Source of the DNA: Anaerotignum neopropionicum
GTDB taxonomy: Bacteria > Bacillota > Clostridia > Lachnospirales > Anaerotignaceae
NCBI RefSeq assembly: GCF_001571775.1
Contig: NZ_LRVM01000002.1
Span: 62,001-126,000 of the forward strand
DNA: 64,000 nucleotides
Reading direction: 5' to 3'
Shown: positions 18,119 through 26,192 of the stretch, one piece after another
Layout of the letters: each line of letters opens with the position of its first letter
Position numbering within the stretch: position 1 is the first letter of the stretch
The notes under the pieces: generated by a model
Database searches by the model: none
What the model was told of the DNA's origin: nothing
Seen by the model: the letters and a program-made list of their open reading frames with translations, nothing else
Program-made: the position numbers and the translations under genes

Positions 18119-18245
18119 TAAACCTCATATTCATGGGGTTTATGATGGGTCAAGGGTGAAACCCTTGTGGGTGCTTGAGGGCAAAGCCCTCAAGGTCTTG
18201 ACAGTTGACAAACCTTGGGCTTTGCCCGAAGCCCTCAAGGTCTTG
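18119..18245. repeat. Three-hairpin repeat element, copy 2
   Basis: Same order of inverted repeats as at 13497: AAACCTCATATTCATGGGGTTT with one wobble, CAAGGGTGAAACCCTTG (18151-18167) and TTGAGGGCAAAGCCCTCAA (18175-18193). A further GGGC/GCCC hairpin and a second copy of GCCCTCAAGGTCTTGAC follow. It again lies between convergent genes (ammonium transporter and anti-sigma). Confidence 0.88.
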
Positions 18246-18258
18246 ACTTTGTATCGAA

Positions 18259-19041
18259 TTAGTTTTTGTTTATAACTTCTTCGCTGATTTTTACCATATC
18301 CGCCTTTGTAAGATTATCATCATAGCAAAATACAGAATAGCGAATATTATTTTCTTCCCATTCAACTACTTGACAATGCTGGATGAAGTCTAAGTCTTCG
18401 CCAAAGGCAAATTCATAAGTGCCGTTTGCTTGGTCAATTTTATCTTGTTCTGTCATAACATAATCTGCTGGTTTAAATTTGTGCATCCAATCATGATAGT
18501 AAACATTTTGACCGTTTGTCAGAGTTACTAATTCGCCTTCCATATCGGGGATAGATGCATTCTTTGGCTTTTGCATCGCTTCAATATAAAATTCGGCACC
18601 ATCTTTTTCGTAGGTAAAATCGGCGGTTTTTATTTCTGACACCTTGTTTTCATCCGCATCGTTTGCGTCTAGTGTGCCTGCGAATACTACCTCAAATTTG
18701 TATCCGTTTGAAAATTCTTCTACATACTTTGGCGTAAATCCTGCGGTTGTTTCCATTTGCTTTGTAGTGGGGAACGTATCTAATTTTTTGTCAATACTTC
18801 CGGAAATGGAAGCGATTTTTGAAGCTGCAAAACATGTAGCAGTTGTTAATACTAAAATTGCGCAAGCAACCATAATTCCTTTGGAATGTTTCACTGATTT
18901 AATTTTCATGTTATTATCCTCTTTTCTATCTGTGATTTGTTTTTGAATGTTACTAAGCATATGATCAGAAGGGGAAATGTCATCCACCTCCTGCGTTAAG
19001 GCTTTTTTTATTTTCTCATCAAAATTTGTAAATGACCGCAT
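18259..19041 (-). CDS. Membrane anti-sigma-factor-like protein
   Basis: 260 aa. A cytoplasmic N-terminal segment (MRSFTNFDEKIKKALTQEVD) is followed by a single membrane helix (about 55-73, GIMVACAILVLTTATCFAA) and an outside domain of about 185 residues with FTYEKDGAEFYIEAMQK and VVEWEENNIRYSVFCYDDN. The arrangement and the 23-bp overlap with the sigma gene upstream indicate an anti-sigma factor holding the ECF sigma at the membrane. No zinc-binding HxxxCxxC motif is seen, so it is not a ZAS-type. AAAGGAGGG precedes the start. Confidence 0.75.
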   Translation of the reverse strand: MRSFTNFDEKIKKALTQEVDDISPSDHMLSNIQKQITDRKEDNNMKIKSVKHSKGIMVACAILVLTTATCFAASKIASISGSIDKKLDTFPTTKQMETTAGFTPKYVEEFSNGYKFEVVFAGTLDANDADENKVSEIKTADFTYEKDGAEFYIEAMQKPKNASIPDMEGELVTLTNGQNVYYHDWMHKFKPADYVMTEQDKIDQANGTYEFAFGEDLDFIQHCQVVEWEENNIRYSVFCYDDNLTKADMVKISEEVINKN

Positions 19042-19603
19042 TGTTTAAACCCTCCTTTAGATATGCTTCCTTTTGGTCCAATTCTTTTTTTAGGTTCTTT
19101 CTTGCCGTATGCAATCTTGATTTCACAGTGCCTTCAAAGCAACCCATTACTGCTGCAATTTCTGAAATGGAAAATTCGTTGTAGTAATACAATAGGATTG
19201 TGGTTTTTTGTTTTTCGTCTAAGGTGTTAATAATTTTCATAATATCTGCTGAAAATTCTTTTTTTAGAAAATCCTTTTCTATTTCTCCACATTCGTTTGT
19301 ATCTGCCATTTCAAAGATATTTTCAACAGGAGTAGCTGCTTTTTCTTTATTTGCCATCTTCCACGCAATCCTTGTCAAACACTTAAAAAACCAGGTTTTA
19401 AATTGGCATGGATCTTTTAGCGTATGAATTTTAAGAAAACATTGAACAAAAGCTTCTTGTGCAATATCATCTGCCAAAATTCTGCTGCCTGTCAGCAGAT
19501 ATGCTGTTCTCACTGCCTTTACTTTATAAAGCTCAAAAAGGGCTTCAAAAGCTTTTTCGTTTCCGTTTTGCAGTTCTTGTACTAGGGTTGCACTATTTTC
19601 CAA
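19019..19603 (-). CDS. ECF-type RNA polymerase sigma factor
   Basis: Start taken as the TTG at 19603 because AAAGGAG lies 9 nt before it; the ORF extends 17 codons further without such a signal. Region 2 reads AFEALFELYKVKAVRTAYLL, then ILADDIAQEAFVQCF. Region 4 reads SISEIAAVMGCFEGTVKSRL. 194 aa is normal for a group IV sigma. It overlaps its anti-sigma partner and is likely autoregulated. Confidence 0.93.
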   Translation of the reverse strand: MENSATLVQELQNGNEKAFEALFELYKVKAVRTAYLLTGSRILADDIAQEAFVQCFLKIHTLKDPCQFKTWFFKCLTRIAWKMANKEKAATPVENIFEMADTNECGEIEKDFLKKEFSADIMKIINTLDEKQKTTILLYYYNEFSISEIAAVMGCFEGTVKSRLHTARKNLKKELDQKEAYLKEGLNNAVIYKF

Positions 19604-19751
19604 GATGATGATCTCCTTTCTGTGTACACATATATAAGAGACTTTATCTGTCATTTTGGTTCATTTTCATTGTTGAAAATACTCAAATTGTTTTTTCGTT
19701 GGAGAAAGAGCGGAATCTCTTCGTTATATATTTTTTTAAATTTAAAGAGAG

Positions 19752-19795
19752 AAAAACCCTCTTTATGGTACGTATTATACCACAAAGAAGGTTTT
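19752..19795 (-). terminator. Rho-independent terminator (minus strand)
   Basis: On the minus strand AAAACCTTCTTTGTGGTA and TACCATAAAGAGGGTTTTT form a long imperfect stem ending in a T-run, downstream of the gene at 19838-20065. Confidence 0.75.
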
Positions 19796-19837
19796 AGATA
19801 GAGGATAAACTACCGCAAATTCCTAAGCCATATTTGC

Positions 19838-20065
19838 TTATTTTCTTGCTTTGTTTGTGAAATTGCAGGAAATAGATTCGACAAATTCCTCTACGGTAGG
19901 GATGTCCCCATGATATGTAATGCACTCCTGTGCATTTTTTTCTGTTTCTGATTTCTCGACATTTTTATAAGCGCTATCAATGGCGGCTTGCATTTCTCTT
20001 TTTACCTCCGCAACGGAAATTCCATTTTCTTTTGCTATTTTTTGATATATTTTTCTCATATACAT
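19838..20065 (-). CDS. Small protein resembling the Spo0A C-terminal helix region
   Basis: 75 aa. The opening MRKIYQKIAKENGISVAEVK, then REMQAAIDSAYKN resembles the stretch of the Spo0A DNA-binding domain that reads IYPKIAEKF, then VERAIRHAI. A PTVEEFVESI tail follows. Small proteins of this type occur in Clostridia near regulators and lack a receiver domain. The product is too short to hold the full Spo0A effector domain, so DNA binding is unproven. AGGTGAAAATAAT precedes the ATG. A divergent XRE gene lies across a 150-bp spacer. Confidence 0.55.
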   Translation of the reverse strand: MYMRKIYQKIAKENGISVAEVKREMQAAIDSAYKNVEKSETEKNAQECITYHGDIPTVEEFVESISCNFTNKARK

Positions 20066-20215
20066 ATTATTTTCACCTCGGATTCTGAATATAATTTAAT
20101 TATAGATTACTGTAATTATATATAATCAAATTCCTTGTGTCAATAAAAATGGGGAATACAATTCTGCGTATTGCGGATTCTATGGAGTACAATTACATCA
20201 TAGGTGGTGATAATT

Positions 20216-20524
20216 ATGTATGAAGAGTATTTTAGTAAACGGGTTTCTCAGTTACGAACCGCAAAAGGAATTTCTGCAAGGGATATGAGTTTGTCCTTAG
20301 GACAAAGTGAAAGCTATATAAATAAGATTGAAAATGGGAAAGCATTTCCCTCAATGCAAGTGTTTTTCTATATCTGTGAGTATTTTGGCATTACCCCAAA
20401 GGACTTTTTTGACGAGGGGACAAGCAATCCAGCATTAATGAACGATCTTGTGAAAGACTTGAATACGCTCGATGAAAAACAAATCCTAAATATTCATGAA
20501 GTTATAAAAGGCTTAAAAAAATGA
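20216..20524 (+). CDS. XRE-family transcriptional regulator
   Basis: 102 aa starting at the ATG at 20216 (GGTGGTGATAATT before it). Helix-turn-helix in QLRTAKGISARDMSLSLGQ, then SESYINKIENGKAFPSMQVF. The short C-terminal part (NTLDEKQILNIHEVIKGLKK) is helical. This is a common small stand-alone regulator in Clostridia. Its terminator overlaps the stop codon. Confidence 0.9.
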   Translation: MYEEYFSKRVSQLRTAKGISARDMSLSLGQSESYINKIENGKAFPSMQVFFYICEYFGITPKDFFDEGTSNPALMNDLVKDLNTLDEKQILNIHEVIKGLKK

Positions 20525-20553
20525 AGCAGGTGGCTTGATAGCACCTGCTTCAT
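20521..20553 (+). terminator. Rho-independent terminator overlapping stop codon
   Basis: ATGAAGCAGGTG and CACCTGCTTCAT form a perfect 12-bp stem; the stop TGA of the XRE gene lies inside the left arm. Confidence 0.8.
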
Positions 20554-20583
20554 TTATATATATTTCCTTGGGAAATATAAAAT

Positions 20584-21726
20584 TTAATTCTTCAAGAGTA
20601 CACTTTTTGTTTCTGCATCCCATGAAACCTGATCATCTGAAATGTCCATAATTTTCATCCAATCCCGCAAGGAAACGAATAACCGTCCGTCTTTAATTTC
20701 TGCTGCTGTGGCCAAGGAAACTGCTTCGGTTTCTTTTGTCATTGTTTTTTGATTTGCAACTAACGTAAAGGTTTTTCCATTGTAGGAAATGGTTGCGGTT
20801 TTTAAAGGGGAATCCCATTTGATTTCTACGTTTGGATCAGAAAGAACCAGCAAAGCCCGCAATGGTAACATGGTATAGCTATTGCTCAAATAGGGTGCCG
20901 CATCAGAGGTATAGGCAACCTCACCGTTTTTCTGAATTTCTTTGCTGCCAATAGAAATAATATAAGTGTTTTCTGCAGCTTCATCCTCTGGCTTTTCTGC
21001 AGGCTGTTCGTCAGGCTTTTCTGCGGGGGTTTCCTCGGTTTTTTCCGGAGTGGTTTTTGATTTAAGCTTTGTTAAGGTGATGATTTCTTCTGCTTTATCA
21101 TGAGTTTCTTCATAATCAAAAGTAATGCTGTTAGGATCAACACCTTTTTTTGTGACAACATAAATTGCATCCGCACCTAAATCATCAGGGAAGGTGAGTT
21201 TAGCCTCATCTTTCACAGAAATGGCAGTGCTATTGGATTTTAAATTATAGATGTAAATGGCATGTTTGGGAGAGTCCGTATTGATTTCCACTTCATCCTC
21301 AATGGATAAAACGCCGCTGTTGACGTAGATTGGGCTGGCGCTCATACTATCGATATTTATTTCCAATTTTCCGTCGCCTGCGATAATCAAATCGCCATCG
21401 CTATAAATGCCGTTACAGTGATATGAATTTGTTGTGATTGCGTTGTTCTTTCCCTTTAAGCAAAGCATACTGTCATCAGGAAGGAGAATCGCGGCACTGT
21501 TTTCACGAACACCTACATTTACTACACCTTGAAAATTGTTTAGGGTAAGGGTTTTCGCCTTTGCATCCCAAACCCAGTTGGTGCCTTCTTGATCCGTTTT
21601 AACCTCTCTAAAATCCATGGCTGTTGAATGAATCTCTGTTGGGGAATCATCTGCGAAAGCCATAACAGGAAGCAGCCCAACGACTACAGAACATGTTAAA
21701 AGAATAGAAATTATTTTTTTCATCAT
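20584..21726 (-). CDS. Secreted protein with copper-amine-oxidase-N-like C-terminal domain
   Basis: 380 aa starting at 21726 behind GGAGG. Signal peptide KKIISILLTCSVVVGLLPVM, then AFA and mature DDSPTE. The middle (about 35-220) is a beta-rich region with repeated LxIxGxGxLxI-type strands (GVLSIEDEVEINTDSP), like carbohydrate-binding-like repeats. An acidic proline linker (TEETPAEKPDEQPAEKP) leads to a domain of about 110 residues with MLPLRALLVL, IKWDSPLKTATISYNGK and GRLFVSLRDWMKIM. That is the copper amine oxidase N-like fold common on clostridial cell surfaces. It is not an oxidase. Role unknown. Confidence 0.8.
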   Translation of the reverse strand: MMKKIISILLTCSVVVGLLPVMAFADDSPTEIHSTAMDFREVKTDQEGTNWVWDAKAKTLTLNNFQGVVNVGVRENSAAILLPDDSMLCLKGKNNAITTNSYHCNGIYSDGDLIIAGDGKLEINIDSMSASPIYVNSGVLSIEDEVEINTDSPKHAIYIYNLKSNSTAISVKDEAKLTFPDDLGADAIYVVTKKGVDPNSITFDYEETHDKAEEIITLTKLKSKTTPEKTEETPAEKPDEQPAEKPEDEAAENTYIISIGSKEIQKNGEVAYTSDAAPYLSNSYTMLPLRALLVLSDPNVEIKWDSPLKTATISYNGKTFTLVANQKTMTKETEAVSLATAAEIKDGRLFVSLRDWMKIMDISDDQVSWDAETKSVLLKN

Positions 21727-21934
21727 TTTAAATCCTCCTTTGTTATATTCTAACATTCTATATGGGGAAAAGTGAAGCCCCAAAAGCAATTTTTTGTTTT
21801 GACGTAGCGTATTTGGGAAAGTTCCCCTCTAAAGTTAAAATTTGAGTGCGTTTCTTGTGGCGTGTAATTTTCATATGGTGTATAATATAGATCAATTGGA
21901 ATTTGCAGTTGGAATAGAAAAGTGGAGGATATGC

Positions 21935-22879
21935 ATGAAATATATCAATGAGTTAAGAGAAGGCGAAAGCGTGGTTGAGCACTACTTGTGTAAAAGTAGA
22001 CAAAGCTTGAAATCAAGGAATGGAAAAACCTATTTGTCCCTGAAATTACAGGATAAAACAGGCATTGTTGATGCAAAGGTATGGGATATGAATAAGGATA
22101 TTCAAAGCTTTGCGGAAAACGATTTTATAAAAATTGACGGTTCTGTAACTGTTTTCAATAATGATTTACAGGTTAATGTTAAGCGTATTCGCCGTAGTAT
22201 GGAGGGGGAATATGACCCTAAGGAGTATGTTCCCACTACGGATAAAAATATGGATCAAATGTTTCAGCAACTGCTGGACTATATTAACACAATTGAAAGC
22301 CCTTATATTAAGACTTTGCTGGAGGAAATTTTTTTGCGCCATCCATTAATCAGTAAGGAATTTAAGTATCATTCCGCAGCAAAAAGTATGCATCATAGCT
22401 TTCTTGGCGGTTTGGTTGAGCATACTTTGTCTGTCACTCAAATTTGTGAGTTTATGTCGGGACGATATCAGTTTGTAGATCGGGATATTTTGATTGCTTC
22501 TGCCATGCTGCATGATGCTGGTAAAATTATGGAGTTGTCGGATTTTCCGGAAAATGATTATACAGACGATGGTCAGCTTTTGGGGCATATTTTCTTGGGT
22601 GCTGAGTTAATTAAAGATACGGCGGCAAAGATTAACGGGTTTCCTAAGCAGCTGGAGTCCTTATTAAAGCATTGTATTCTTTCACACCATGGGGAATTGG
22701 AATATGGCTCTCCAAAGGTTCCTGAAACAATAGAGGCCTTTATTTTGCATTGTGCCGATAATATGGATGCAAAAACAAAGATGATCGAAGAGATGCTGGC
22801 AGCGGATAATACCCAGGGAAATTGGGCAGGCTTCAGCCGAATGCTTCAGAGAAATATTCGTCGCTCGGATTATAAATAA
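21935..22879 (+). CDS. yhaM: 3'-5' exoribonuclease YhaM family
   Basis: 314 aa starting at the ATG at 21935 behind GTGGAGG; the longer ORF upstream has no signal. The N-terminal OB-fold reads LKSRNGKTYLSLKLQDKTG, then VWDMNKD. The HD phosphohydrolase-type catalytic domain reads MHHSFLGGLVEHTLSV, then MLHDAGKIMELSD and CILSHHGELEYGSP. The HD residues bind the metals that cleave RNA or DNA from the 3' end. It is the first gene of a run with the Cas4-like pair and rlmD. Confidence 0.93.
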   Translation: MKYINELREGESVVEHYLCKSRQSLKSRNGKTYLSLKLQDKTGIVDAKVWDMNKDIQSFAENDFIKIDGSVTVFNNDLQVNVKRIRRSMEGEYDPKEYVPTTDKNMDQMFQQLLDYINTIESPYIKTLLEEIFLRHPLISKEFKYHSAAKSMHHSFLGGLVEHTLSVTQICEFMSGRYQFVDRDILIASAMLHDAGKIMELSDFPENDYTDDGQLLGHIFLGAELIKDTAAKINGFPKQLESLLKHCILSHHGELEYGSPKVPETIEAFILHCADNMDAKTKMIEEMLAADNTQGNWAGFSRMLQRNIRRSDYK

Positions 22880-22891
22880 GAGGGGAAAGTT

Positions 22892-23188
22892 ATGGAGAGA
22901 AAAACAATTTCTGCCCACGAAATTAATAAATATTCATATTGCCCATACCAGTGGTATTATGAAAAGCTCTATGGAAGGAAGGAATTGCGTCGGTTGTATC
23001 AAGAAAGAAATGAGGCGCTTTCTTTACAGGATGGCATGACTGCAAATTTTACAAAAGGCTTAGAATATCATAGTCGCAATTACAGGCTTCTTCGTTTGCG
23101 GAGCTTAGTATGGAAAATAGGGATTCTGCTGTTAATTTTCGCAATTGTGGCTGGATATTTCCTGTTTAGAAGTGGTGCCAGTGTTTAG
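22892..23188 (+). CDS. Cas4-like nuclease, N-terminal iron-sulfur/membrane part
   Basis: 98 aa. The opening KTISAHEINKYSYCPYQWYY carries the first cysteine of the Cas4/Dna2-type iron-sulfur staple. About 45 helical residues follow, then a single C-terminal membrane helix (LVWKIGILLLIFAIVAGYFL). The product ends right after that helix. The remaining cysteines and the nuclease core are encoded by the next gene in the +1 frame, with an 8-bp overlap (GTGTTTAG). The two products would complement each other into one membrane-tethered nuclease. GAGGGGAAAGTT precedes the ATG. No CRISPR array is nearby. Confidence 0.75.
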   Translation: MERKTISAHEINKYSYCPYQWYYEKLYGRKELRRLYQERNEALSLQDGMTANFTKGLEYHSRNYRLLRLRSLVWKIGILLLIFAIVAGYFLFRSGASV

Positions 23189-23810
23189 TTATTTTCAGAA
23201 TTTTTCTTGGGCGGATTTATTTTTTTTGATATTATTAATGGTTTTAATATTGCTGTTTATTTTTCGTCGGCAAAACTGGTCTATGAAAAAGATACCTTCA
23301 TCGAATGGAATGGGTGGGTATTCTTTAATTTATGCCGATCAAAAGCAAAACGGTAAAAAGGATGAAGGTTTTGGCAAGCTGTTATATTCTGCCGAATATG
23401 AACTGCAAGGCAAGCCGGATTATATTTATAAAAAACGTTTTGGGAAGGGTATTGTTCCTGTGGAGCTAAAAAGCGGCAGCATTGGTGAGAGTTCACTGCC
23501 CCATAGAGGGGATTTGCTGCAGTTGGGGGCATACTTTTTAATTCTTGAGGATGTTTATAAAGTGCGGCCAAAGTTTGGAAGATTGGCATATCAGGATTAT
23601 ATATTTGTGGTGAAGAATACAAGAAGCTTGCGAAAGGAAGTTATGAAAACGACGAAAGAGATGCGAGAAATGCTGCTTTACGGCGTTGGAAAGGCGAATC
23701 CAAGCTTTGCAACTTGTAGATATTGCATATGCAATGGTACAGTTTGTAAGTATTCAGAAACGGAAATAATTGGAGGAAAAGCAAATGGAGCTTCCGGTGG
23801 AGAAGAATGA
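23181..23810 (+). CDS. Cas4/Dna2-like (DUF83) nuclease with N-terminal membrane helix
   Basis: Start taken as the GTG at 23181 overlapping the upstream stop; GTGs at 23172 and 23175 are alternatives. A membrane helix (FFLILLMVLILLFIF, about residues 14-28) is followed by a PD-(D/E)XK core: GKPDYIYKK, IVPVELKSGS, RGDLLQLGAYFLIL. Then comes the cysteine cluster TCRYCICNGTVCKYSE. Together with the first Cys in the upstream protein this completes the Cas4-type 4Fe-4S site. Cas4 trims prespacers; non-CRISPR relatives probably act in DNA repair. It overlaps rlmD by 26 bp. Confidence 0.8.
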   Translation: MFSYFQNFSWADLFFLILLMVLILLFIFRRQNWSMKKIPSSNGMGGYSLIYADQKQNGKKDEGFGKLLYSAEYELQGKPDYIYKKRFGKGIVPVELKSGSIGESSLPHRGDLLQLGAYFLILEDVYKVRPKFGRLAYQDYIFVVKNTRSLRKEVMKTTKEMREMLLYGVGKANPSFATCRYCICNGTVCKYSETEIIGGKANGASGGEE

Positions 23811-25170
23811 AATTTATGAAATGACGATTGATGCGTTAGGTAGTAATGGGGAAGGAATCGGAAGAATTGATGGATTTGCGGTTTTTGTAGAAGGAGCCTT
23901 GCCGGGAGAGGTCATAAGGGCTTTAATTGTCAATGTAAAAAAGAGCTATGGTTATGGGAAATTGGTAGAAATTGTATCGAAATCGCCATATCGTGTGGAA
24001 CCGTGCTGTCCAGTGGCAAAAACTTGTGGCGGTTGTCAGCTGCAGCATTTTTCCTATGAGGGACAGCTTGCGTATAAGGCTAAAAAGGTGAAGGATGATC
24101 TTGAACGCATAGGTGGCTTGAAAAATATTGAGGATTTGCCCATTTTTGGTATGGAAAATCCATGGAGGTATCGGAATAAAGCCCAGTTTCCCGTTGGGAG
24201 TGGGCGAGAAGGTTCGACGGAAATTGGCTTTTATGCAAAGCGTAGCCATAGGATTGTAGATACACAGGTGTGTTTTTTGCAGAATCCTGTGAATGACGAA
24301 ATTATTGCTATTGTGAGAGAATTTATGGAGGAGTATAAAATTTCTTCCTATGATGAGGGAAAGCATAAGGGATTGGTACGCCATATTTTGACTAGAGTGG
24401 GGCGAAATAGCGGCCAAATCATGGTTTGTGTTGTAATAAATGGGAAGAAGCTTCCGTATGGTGAAGTACTGGTTGAACGATTAAGAAAAATAAATGGTGT
24501 AGTATCTGTTGTGTTAAATATCAATAAGGATCAAACGAATGTAATTTTAGGGAAGAAAGTAATAACGCTTTGGGGCAAGAGCACAATCGAGGATGCTTTA
24601 GGAGGGATTATTTTTGAAATTTCTCCTCTATCCTTTTATCAAGTGAATCCTGTTCAAACAGAGGTTTTATACAATAAGGCCGTAGAAATGGCGGGCTTGA
24701 AGGGTGATGAAACGGTTTTAGATTTATATTGTGGGATAGGTACAATTTCTTTATTTTTTGCAAAAAAGGTGAAGAAGGTTTTTGGTGTGGAGATTGTGCC
24801 GGAGGCCATAATTGATGCGCGGAAAAACGCGGAACGGAACGGAATAGAGAATGCATCTTTTGAGGTTGGTGCCGCAGAGGAAGTGATTCCACGAGTATTT
24901 GACGAACAAGGGATTACAGCGAATGTTATTGTTGTAGATCCCCCAAGAAAGGGATGCGAACAGGTGCTTTTGGATACGATTGCTACCATCGCACCGGAAA
25001 AATTGGTGTATGTTTCGTGCAATTCTGCCACGCTTGCTAGGGATGTGGCAATATTAATAGAAAGAGGGTTTCAAGTGAAGGATGTGCAGGTGGTGGATCA
25101 GTTTCCTATGACGGGGCACGTTGAGAGTATAATTCTGATGACGTATTGTGGTTCAGATGGCAAAGAGTAG
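23785..25170 (+). CDS. rlmD: 23S rRNA (uracil-5-)-methyltransferase, RlmD/RumA type
   Basis: 461 aa starting at the ATG at 23785 behind TTGGAGG. TRAM domain (YEMTIDALGSNGEGIGRIDG), iron-sulfur cysteines in CCPVAKTCGGCQLQH plus the later QVCFLQ, SAM-binding VLDLYCGIGTISLFFA, and the catalytic cysteine in VYVSCNSATLARD with VVDPPRKGC. It methylates a uracil of 23S rRNA (U1939- or U747-type; which one cannot be told). The C-terminus reads GHVESIILMTYCGSDGKE. The HVE codons coincide with the position used as an integration site by several streptococcal ICEs in the orthologous rum gene, relevant because an ICE begins just downstream. Confidence 0.92.
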   Translation: MELPVEKNEIYEMTIDALGSNGEGIGRIDGFAVFVEGALPGEVIRALIVNVKKSYGYGKLVEIVSKSPYRVEPCCPVAKTCGGCQLQHFSYEGQLAYKAKKVKDDLERIGGLKNIEDLPIFGMENPWRYRNKAQFPVGSGREGSTEIGFYAKRSHRIVDTQVCFLQNPVNDEIIAIVREFMEEYKISSYDEGKHKGLVRHILTRVGRNSGQIMVCVVINGKKLPYGEVLVERLRKINGVVSVVLNINKDQTNVILGKKVITLWGKSTIEDALGGIIFEISPLSFYQVNPVQTEVLYNKAVEMAGLKGDETVLDLYCGIGTISLFFAKKVKKVFGVEIVPEAIIDARKNAERNGIENASFEVGAAEEVIPRVFDEQGITANVIVVDPPRKGCEQVLLDTIATIAPEKLVYVSCNSATLARDVAILIERGFQVKDVQVVDQFPMTGHVESIILMTYCGSDGKE

Positions 25171-25560
25171 AGATTGACCACAATATATAGTGGTTCAAGG
25201 ACGATTTTGGAGCGAAAAAAGAGTAAAAAACACCGTTTTTTGACCCCTGTTTTTGGGGTGATTTATAGATGACATAGGGTAAATTGAGTGAAGACATCAT
25301 AAAGGTGGAGAAATTGATGGCTCAGAAAGAGGGAGAAATAATCCTCTGGGATGATAAGAATTTTATATAATCTAAAGTAGTGGTAGTTGTTTTGAAACAG
25401 CTACCACTATAGTTTTTTATTAGATTGAAATTTTATTTCAAACTATTTTAGAACCTACAATAATATTTTTTAAAAAAATGTTTGTATTAAAACCACCCTT
25501 TTATGGTACTAATGTCGTAGTAGATAGTTTTGAGATATTTCAAATAATATTTGAAAAACA
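25171..25560. other. Chromosome/ICE junction region, no gene
   Basis: About 390 bp without a gene. TATTGTGG (25145-25152) is inverted as CCACAATA (25178-25185), and GTGGTTCA occurs twice (25148-25155 and 25190-25197) around the rlmD stop. ACCCC/GGGGT forms a small hairpin near 25240-25262. Base composition shifts to lower GC over this stretch. The ICE left end probably lies here, but I cannot fix it without the right end. Confidence 0.35.
25378..25418 (+). terminator. Rho-independent terminator
   Basis: TAGTGGTAG (25378-25386) pairs with CTACCACTA (25401-25409), with an inner GTTT/AAAC, followed by T6. It would insulate the cad operon from the chromosome genes upstream. Confidence 0.85.
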
Positions 25561-25643
25561 CTTGAATAAATGCTCATATAACTATTGACATATGAGAAAA
25601 ACAATAATATAATAAATACACAACATATGAATAACTGCTCAAG
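25561..25643 (+). promoter_or_regulatory. cad promoter with two ArsR/SmtB-type operators
   Basis: A perfect promoter (TTGACA 25585-25590, 17 bp, TATAAT 25608-25613) is flanked by two imperfect dyads: CTTGAATAAATGCTCATA (25561-25578) and TATGAATAACTGCTCAAG (25626-25643). Both match the TGAxxA-N-TxxTCA pattern bound by SmtB/CadC repressors. They are placed to repress cadC and the efflux genes until metal binds. Confidence 0.85.
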
Positions 25644-25678
25644 TATTCAGATGAAATGATTTAAAAAGAGGTGATAAT

Positions 25679-26047
25679 ATGACTGAGAAATTTAATTCAA
25701 TTGAAAGATGTGACTGCAATGTAATTCATGAGGATATTGTAAATCAAGTTAGAGATAAAATGCCTCAAGAAGAAAGCCTTTACGATTTAGCAGAATTATT
25801 TAAAGTATTTGGAGATTCAACGCGAATCAGGATACTATGGGCTTTACATGAATCTGAAATGTGTGTTTGTGATATCGCTGTATTACTTAACATGACACAA
25901 TCAGCAATTTCCCATCAGCTGAGAGTCTTAAAACAAGCTAATTTAGTAAAAAACAGAAAAGAAGGCAAAGTAGTATATTATTCATTAGTTGACGATCATG
26001 TAAGAGAAATATTTGACCAAGGTCTAATTCATATCAATGAGAAGTAG
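25679..26047 (+). CDS. cadC: ArsR/SmtB-family metal sensor, CadC-like
   Basis: 122 aa winged-helix repressor. The N-terminal RCDCNVIHE and the helix-3 ELCVC-type motif (here SEMCVCDIAVLL) provide the thiolates of the CadC cadmium/lead site. DDHVREIFDQGLIHINE at the C-terminus keeps the D-x-H and H-x-x-E ligands of the alpha-5 zinc site. The DNA-recognition helix is TQSAISHQLRVLKQANLV. AGAGGTGATAAT precedes the ATG. It is first in the operon with an HMA protein and a P-type ATPase and sits under two matching operators, so autorepression is very likely. Confidence 0.92.
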   Translation: MTEKFNSIERCDCNVIHEDIVNQVRDKMPQEESLYDLAELFKVFGDSTRIRILWALHESEMCVCDIAVLLNMTQSAISHQLRVLKQANLVKNRKEGKVVYYSLVDDHVREIFDQGLIHINEK

Positions 26048-26080
26048 TAATGCGGTAGAATAGAATATTTTTTGAAGATA

Positions 26081-26127
26081 TTTGAGCAGATATTTAAGTC
26101 TTCATTTCAAATGAGCAATGCTTCAAG
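26081..26127 (+). promoter_or_regulatory. Second pair of CadC-type operator sites
   Basis: TTTGAGCAGATATTTAAG (26081-26098) and AATGAGCAATGCTTCAAG (26110-26127) each match 14 of 18 positions of the inverted first cad operator (TATGAGCATTTATTCAAG). They lie between cadC and the HMA gene, which suggests a second regulated start or roadblock for the efflux genes. I see no clear promoter consensus beside them. Confidence 0.6.
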
Positions 26128-26192
26128 AAAATTTGAAAAAGACTTGTAGTATTCAAAATAAAATTACAAATAATATTTAGGAGGATTTAATA

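Noticed and set aside
22892-23810. Cas4 as evidence of a CRISPR-Cas system
   Set aside because: No array, cas1, cas2 or effector gene is in the window; the neighbours are housekeeping genes.
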